NCBI GenBank assembly: GCA_040285745.1
Contig: JAUFOR010000006.1
Span: forward strand, 186,001-250,000
Source: Barthelona sp. PCE
Lineage: Eukaryota; Metamonada: BaSk clade
Direction of reading: 5' to 3'
DNA: 64,000 bases
Shown here: one piece after another, positions 10,501 to 19,500 of the stretch
Numbering within the stretch: position 1 is the stretch's first letter
Layout: each line of letters opens with the position of its first letter
Notes under the pieces: model-generated
What the model saw: only the letters and a program-made list of their open reading frames with translations
What the model was told of the DNA's origin: nothing
Databases searched by the model: none
Position numbers and translations under genes: made by a program

Positions 10501-13500
10501 TTTTATCTGTGATAGAAGCCATGATACGCTTCTTCTTTGCTTGACCAAGTGTTTTAAGGAAAGTTTGCCAGTATCGAACTTGTTCTACATCCGAAATGGT
10601 AATAACATACATACAATCTTCGTTGTTGAAGACAGTCTGTGTAAAATCATCAATAGACTGCATATGCTGCAATTTCATGGAAGATATATCCTCGAAAACA
10701 TTGAAAAGGTGATCAGGACTGGGACAAAAGAGTGGTACGACTCCAACATCACAAAAACTACATAGGGCACCGATTTTAATGAAAACAATCTCGTCACAGA
10801 TAATGGGAACAGAATGATGACTCTTATAACGAAGATATTTTGTGATAAAAGGAACGAATTTCAAAAGCTCATTTGAAGCTAGTTTTCGATCAAACATAGT
10901 ATAATTATCCTTCTTAATGTACTCCGTGTACATGTTATCGTCCATAAGAGAAACAATGATAACATGGAAGATTGCCTGCATCTGTGCATAACAAACTTCT
11001 ACCTCCGTCATACCCACGTAGGGGAATTCCACTTTGAATCGTTCAAACACAGAGGTAAGCTTGGGTTTCATATCTACAATACGGGATAACTCCCTTTCGA
11101 CTTGTTCAAGTTTATCCTCGATTTCTACCAGTTCAAGTGAATTGGTCTGCATTGCTTCACGAGCCAAATCTGCATTCTTACTCATTTCCTCGAGTTCATC
11201 CATGGCTTCAATACTACATTCTAGTGCTTCTTCACCGGAAGAGCCTAAACAAGGATTATGTTGCTTCTGGATCTCCACAGATACAATTTTCTGTGCACAT
11301 TCCTGTATGACAATGTTCTTCTCCTCAATATCCCTCTTAAGCTGATCTCTGAGAACCTCAAAATGATCAATCTGTGATGTAATCAATGAACCCATCCTTT
11401 TCACCTTGTTGACCTTGGCACTGATATCAGCAATAATCTTACTCATCTCAATACCATTACGTGTTACAATCATAGCAGCTGAAAATCCAACACTTAACCC
11501 AATGCGTGAAAGAATATCACTGCGTGCATACTGTTCAACCTTGGGCATAACCTGTACTAAATCAAACTGCGCATTAAAATCACTGAAATGTAAGAAATGC
11601 GTTTTGAGATGGTCGAACAATGCTTCGTTCTCCTTCTCTCGTTTAGCACCTTCAACGCCGCGCATCTTCCTTGATAGCTCACGTAGTGTACTAACAGGAT
11701 CATCTCCTTTGAATATATCCGGAAATGGTGGAATTGTATCGTTCTGTTTAAGTGATATATGATCATTACTAAGGGCTGAACGAAGCCTGATCAATTCTTG
11801 GAAGACTAACGGGAAACTAGTATGGATATGCATTTGCTTCTCCTCATTTCTAATAACCTCATACATTCTCATGTACTCAGCTCTCTCTTCCTTAGCATAT
11901 GAATGTGATACTGTATCTGCTGTGATGACCTCTATGGGAACATCTGATGACAAATGTTGATTAATACTACCAACAACAATTCCTACAGTTGTTACGCGAT
12001 CAAACATTGCAATCTTACGCTGAACAAAATCACCAAACACTGTATCAGTCTCACATACAAAAACAATCTTAAATTGTCCTTTAATGTGCATTAATTCCAA
12101 TAAATCTGAGAGTACACGTTCTTTGTGGTTAATATACTCCACCTCTGAAAGAATTATAAGTGTAGGACAGTTGCTCGTGAGCATCTCCTTGTGTTTAAGC
12201 GCATCAGCAAATGCTATAGGTCTGTAATGAAGGAATTCAGCAAATTCGTAGCATTTTTCAAACTCAATATTGGGGAAAGTCAATCCATCAGCAATTACTG
12301 GATTAACGACAACTCTAACTACCTTATGAGGGTCACTGATAACAGAAAATGCCTGAAGGACTTGACAAACAGGAATTGTGAACTTCTTGGAATATTTCTT
12401 AACGAATGGTACGTTCCATGGAAGAAGCTGCATACAGAACTCATCACAGTCATCTTCTGTGAAGATACGTGTGCTATATTGCTTGGATTCGGTGTCGTAC
12501 AGGTCTATAGCGAATGTGTTTTTGCTGAAATCAATTCTAGACAGGGTGCTTAACGAACCAAGACCTGAAATGATTTCTTTGCGCTTATCTGGAGGGAGTA
12601 ATGTAAGCATTGGACGACAAGTAGAAACATAAAGCATGAACAATAACTTAAAATCTTCTAAATTAATGTTTAGTTTTTCCTCTCCACTCTTTTCCATCAG
12701 AATGACGCGGAAGCCACGGAAAAACGCCTTAATGGGTTCAAAAAAGAGCTTACTGCCATGGAAAGGTGATTCAGAAACAACAGCTGCAAGTAACTCAGAC
12801 ATTGCAGCCAGAGCACCAACAACTTTCTCTCTTGTTTCAACAGTGACACCATTGCGTTCAATAAGAATAACATCAGTTAATGTAGTGATGATGTCTGTAA
12901 TACGACCAGGATAAAAATTATTTAAAGACCATTTAAACGCAGTTCGATCAATGCTATTTTCACTAACTATGGATGGATGTTCATAGTATAGGAAGCCAAG
13001 ACCGACAGCACGGACATGTGCGGGGTTGAGACAGATACGACCAAAAAGACAACCGTGTAGGAACTCTTGGAGTTCTGGTTTAGCAATATTAATATTATCA
13101 AAAGTGAATATACCTAAATCTAGAGCAGAATTTTTGGGTTTAATAACATCAAAACGTGTAAAAACAGTTTCATTCAGAACAAGATCTCTCATGGCATCAT
13201 AAGAAATAGTTTCCACATCTACACGATTGGTAACACTGGAAAAATCAAACTCCTCAATAAAACTTGAAAATAGATTACCAAACCAGTTTGTCATTCCTAA
13301 ACCTTGATCACCAACGAGTTTAATGGTGATAGATCGATCAATCAATTGACTGGAAGAACCAACAAATGCAAAACCAATTATATGTTGATCAAATATAAAC
13401 GGTACATCAACTATGAAATCAAGATTGTAAGCCAAAGAACGATTATGAGTGTACATATTCTTCAATAAGACGCGAGCTGAACGCCATCCACCAGTAACCA

Positions 13501-16500
13501 AACAAGGAACATAATCATAAAGTTGATCTTCACTGAGAGTACTTCCCTTATACTCGAGATACTCTGCATCCATAATTTCAAGCAAATGACTGACAGCAAT
13601 ACCAATAGTATCCATACTTACACCGCTACAAGCACCCCAAATGAGTGCGAAAAGACATGCACGTTGAGACAGAGCAAGTACATTAGAACTGTTAAGGATT
13701 GATTTCCTATTCCAAAGTATTAAGATACCACCCAATATGTTGAGAGAGAATAACAGAGACTTGTGGGCGACCTGCGCCTCAGGGTCAGTATCTTTAACAA
13801 CTTTGACAAGTGAATCAAAATAACTTCCATAAAAAGTTCCAAAATGTTCAACAAAATCAAAATCTAGGAAAGAAAACATTTCATTACAACGGTTTCCAAA
13901 CTTCTCAATGATGCTATACGTATCAATTACAGTACTGGAGCATTTAACAACTGGATTACCGTATGAAGAGACTAAATCATGATCCATTGTTTCAACCACA
14001 ATAATCTCATCAACATCCATTTTCATTGGTTCGTTAAAATGTTCTAAAATATTATCAGTTTCAACAACATTAACCTTCATATGTGTAGTTAGATCACAGT
14101 GAACATCACTACTTTCTTTTTGTGCCTTACTAAACAAGTCATGATGAACAATAGCAACTGCATTTTTCTCTAAGAAAGTATAATGGATTGGTCGAGAAGC
14201 GTGACGTAAATGACAGTTTGGAGGTACATAAAAGACTCTAGCTTGTTGTTCGTTGGGTTCACAATGGAAAAATTTCATCGGAACGCGACTCAAAACCGTT
14301 TCTAATACTAAGGAAAGCGTTGTTTTTCCAGTGAAATTACCTCCAGTAATAACAGAACCTGAAAACAAAATACAACGTAGTATAAGACCACGGAAAACGC
14401 GCATGAAACTAGTTGTTGGTGTAAGATGTAACTCATTCAATACATCTAAACACACCTCATCAATCTGTACCATCAAGTGTTCTCTTCTCTCTGATACAGG
14501 AGCAAAGAATGTAGAAATGGGTTCAAGAATACTAAAGTCATCACAATAACTATCCTTACCGAACGCCTTCTGGATCATTTGCTTAAAGATTGTCATTTCA
14601 CTGGTTGGTTGTGCACCATCAAAGAATGGTTCACCACTATTCATCATCTTATCAATAACAGAAGGGGTATGTTTCTGTCCCTTAGAAGTTTTCTCCTTAG
14701 GCTGGATCTCGCGGATATCGAGGATAACAGTATCGTCAAGGGATGACTGTAAGTATACTGAAAGGACTTCACCAATCAATGATAATTCATGCAACATGAT
14801 AGGGTTATTAGAATTGAATGACAAATCTTCACGAATATAATGCTCAATATTCTTACTCATCTGAGGGTATTCAGTGTTTCTTAATAAAGTACAACAAACG
14901 TCAAAGATGACAATAATTTGATGCACATTTAGATAACTGGAAAAAGTTGAAGAAAACAGCTGAATAAACCAACTCACTATAATACCAACAGAACATGGAC
15001 ATACTAGACCTTGATGTCGGAGATAATTGACCACAAATCCATCTAAATCATAATCACCAAGCTTAATGTGCCAATAATAATCTTTATCAACAAACTGATT
15101 TGTCGTCATCACAATTGCACCATCATAGTTAGCATCAGTGGATACAGTCATGAGTGGAAGTTCTAATTGTTCTCTCTTAAGATAATGAGATGTTAAAAGA
15201 TATCTACTACACTCATCAAAAATGATTTGAGTTTCTTCAGGTAGGTCAACGTAGTTCTTAAGTATGAGTGTACAAGAAATTGAAGATGCACCAGCCATGA
15301 GGCGAGATATACCCTTGGGATTTATCGAACGACTCATTGATATTGTGTAACACTTACAACCAAGTAAATAAGAAGCAAATTCACAGTTTGATTCGCGACC
15401 CATGTTCGGTTGGCCCTGGTAGACAGCAACTCCTGCAATATTTGAATGATAGAATGGTAATTTAGTTACAAAATCAAGCATATTACGTGTTATTGCAAAA
15501 AATGAATGCATACGTTTGTTGACAGGCGTTTTAATAGCAAAATGATACTTCATTGGTGTGATAACACCAGTCAGAATATTAATACCGATGGAACCCGTCT
15601 CCTCATCTTTTGTAAGCTCAAATCGAGGAAAATGCTGCCAAATTGAATCTTCTACAGAACGTACTTGCTCAGCTTGCATAGCAATCACACAATCACGACA
15701 CATAACAATAGCGGTTAAACAGCATTGAAGTTTGAGGATCTGAGCATTCTGATGAGAATCATTTTTAAGTGTTCCAGCTACTGAATGGATCATACTCTGT
15801 AACCGTGATAGACAGTCTGTATACTCATTCTGCAATGTCTTTAGCAAAGATCGCAATTCAGCATGATGAGAGAAAGCTTGGTTCATACGTTGAGTGAAAT
15901 CAATCATGATAGAAACAAACACACTTTGCGAGGGATACTGATCTATCAAATCAACCAGACTCTTCAGATTAAAATTTTGACGGCATGTAAGAATAGAATT
16001 CTTAACAGCCATAGGAATATATTTTTCCAAAAACAAGTTACAGTGATGACATCGATCATCCGTAACGGCCATATCCAAAAGATCTGATACGGGATCCACC
16101 AGTGGGAATACCTCACCAGCTACGTTAACAACAGCTGTGATGTAATCTCCTTCAACTAATACACGTTGACAACCAGGTGCAATTGAATTTGCAACATCAT
16201 CCTTGATTATATCAGACAGACGAGCGCCTGGCATTGAGATGGCACCCATAAGGTCCAACAATTGAATGGGAGATACAAAGAATAGATGCGGTAATGTAGA
16301 ACAAATGTAGTTAAGATCAGATGATAATATATCTGCTAAATGTTCACATTCCTTCAACAAATTTGGTAAAATAAAATCACCGATTGGGTTAGGGACGAAA
16401 GATAATCCATCAAAATTAAGGAAAAACTTTAAAATCAAAAAATGTTCATTTTTTGACTTTGAATAGATAGACTCCCATGAATCTAAACGCTCAACAAGCG

Positions 16501-19500
16501 TATCGTAGACATGGGAGCTCACATGCAACACCTTGTTATCGACAGCGTATCTAATTAGATGTAATTTTTTGATCAACGATTGGGTTTGCTGGAGAACAGC
16601 AACAGACTGGTGGAAGAACTTCATCATATTAATCATAGTATCCACAATCTTCAGTGTACTGCTGCCAACGTCCTTACCAATTGCAACATGCTCTTGTGTA
16701 TCAGCGAGGATACGTAACTGAGAAAAAGAGTCATATCCGTCATCAGTTGCGATAACGATTGAGTGGTGGATTGTCGACATCTGCTCTTCGTTGAACATTG
16801 GGAGACCCAAGAACTCAGTTGTTTTGAATGTTGATGCTTGTAAACGATCTACAAAGGTAGAAACTGAATTGAAAACACGATCTTCTTCATTGAAGATGTC
16901 TAAAAGCTTGAACAGCTCCTTATGACGGTCAATTAGGTTAAGAGAGATCAAGTGCTGAACTGTGAATTGCAACTTACTATTACTTGTAATAACGTTGTTC
17001 ATCTCTGAGATGAACTCGGCGCTACCAAACTGTGCTACGATCTGAGAGAACTTATGTGATGTCAAATTGGTCTCCGATAGACGCTCGACTACCATCTGTA
17101 ACTCAAAGAAACGTTTTAGAGTAGTTGATATCAAAACAACAATTGGTGATTTCACCACAATCGGTGCTCTATCCCTTGTCAGGTTGTCAAGCTTGGCCTT
17201 AAAGCTCCTTGACTTTTCTTTGAGCGTGTTAAGATCGATGCTATCAACTGTCTCTAACAAGAAACCTTTCCAATGATCATTAGTTTCGTTGTAGAACGAA
17301 ATAACACTTTCAGCATAGGATATCTCTTCCTTAACCTGTTTAAAGCCTTCAGGGAAAGTAATGACTAAGTCATCAACAACAGTCTTTCCTGAAAGACACA
17401 CTTTCACATTTTCTTCTATTTCTCTCAACAAAACACCATATTCATTAGCTCTTCTGATTGTCTCCTCCGGTTCTAGATCAAGGGCAAACAATGCATTTGA
17501 TTCAAACATTGACATCAATCGAGTACTCTCCATGGAAATCGATTCTTTTAGTTGTGAAATCTTCTGAATGATGTCACTCTTGGCCTCAAGAATATTCTGC
17601 TGCAGGGCCTCCACCTGGTTCATTGCGCGGTCAAACATATCAGAAGCAACAAGCTTGAAGAATGCTTCTTGAACATCTTCAACGCGAGAAAGTGGAAAAA
17701 CGGCATATGCGTTTAACGTTGCCAAAATATCATCGTTATGGTGGAATTCGCTTGCCAACGACTTGAGTGTGTTTCTTGTTCCTCCAGAGAAGGAAGAAAA
17801 CATTGATGTTGAGGTGTTGCGTGTAAATGAAGTAAAGCCTGTAAGACCTGTTCGATCACTCCTCTTACTGCCCATAGAGAACCCAGTACCGCTCGTCAAA
17901 GCTGTGTAAACAGAACGATCATCATCATCGTTCTTTGCACTGAAGAATTGAGTGACTAAACCTCTACGCTTAGCGTCTTCAGCAGAGAAAGCCATGGACA
18001 TCATCTCACGCATCAGCTTGCGTACAGCATAACCACGGAAAACACGTTGAATGATAAGAGCAGCTGCATTCATTTCTTCATCGTTCCTCTTCTTCTTTCC
18101 TGGTAAATTAATAGACGGAACCCGTAAACCACTACGACCAGAGACTCCACTCATACCACTCACACCGGAATGGAAAGAATCCACGGAATTCATGGAAGCA
18201 AGACTTGAACGACGTGATATGGATCTGCTACCGGGATGAGAGGAAAGGAAACTTGCGTTGGTAGAACCACCACCCATTTCTTTTTTACGTTGAGATTTAA
18301 CAGACTTATAACGCTTTTGAACTGTTTCAGCAAAGAATTGTAATGGTCCAGAAACTTTATGAGCAGCAATTGCAGTTCTGAAATTAGGAAATAATTCAGC
18401 TGCGTAAAAGACACTTTCGTGACTCATTGAAGTATCGTAACGTTCGAGAAGAAGATATCCCTCTTCAACATCCTTAAGCTGCAAGTCAACATCAATACGT
18501 GCGTCAGAAGCCTTCTGAACAACATGCTGTAACTGATGGAAAGTGCTTAAATCACTCAAATCTGAATGAGCACTGGAAAGAATATCTTCACAACTTCTAA
18601 TAATAGTCTCCAAGACAAACACGCACTTCTTGCGCAAGAAAGAAGCAATCACATCAAACCAATGTGTAAGCTCTGTGTTGAGTGCGTTCTTCATTGCTAC
18701 TGTTTTTAAACAAACGGATTTAATATTGCCAAAAGTGATGAAATCAGGGATACTAAACAGCTTACTGCGTACATCTGCGAGACCATCGAATTGCTTCTCA
18801 AACTCTATTGATGAGATACTCTCCTTCTCCAGATAAGCAAGCTCTACCTCTGGCTGTTTGGTAATGATCCACTTAAAAGTATCCAAGAACGTCGAACAAC
18901 GTAACTGGATTGGATCACCTAACTTACGGAAGTAAGATTGAGTACGGAAAATTGGAATAAAAAGTTCTTTGTTAAGAACAGAATCAACGTCAAAGAATTG
19001 TGTAATGAATTGATTTTCCCTCAAACTAGAAAATACACGTTGCCACATACTGGAAATCTCCTTCTGGATGACAGCTAGACTTAAATTCGTTGTAATAGAA
19101 GGAATTTCAAGTTGCATACTGATGAAAAACAAAGGATTTTTCGAACTTTTGAAATCAGTGTAAAATTTGTTGAATGAGTAATGTATAATCTGTTTAAAGC
19201 ACAGATATAAATCTCTGAATAAAATGCTACAATGATCGTCTTGTTTCAAATCACTGATAGAAGAAGATGTTAAGCCAACAAAGCAAGCTAATTCATTCAA
19301 GACTTCCCCGGCTGATGTCAAGATAGCCTCAACAACCTTCATATTACTGCGAATATTTGTCTCAAAATATGAGATGAGATCTGAAAGACTTCTAACATTG
19401 GTCATGTGACGATTTTCCGAATCGTACATGCGACGCAGTGTGTTTTGGTGGGAACGACGGGTGGTGGCAGGGTTCAAACGTTGTGTAAGACGTGTGGCAG

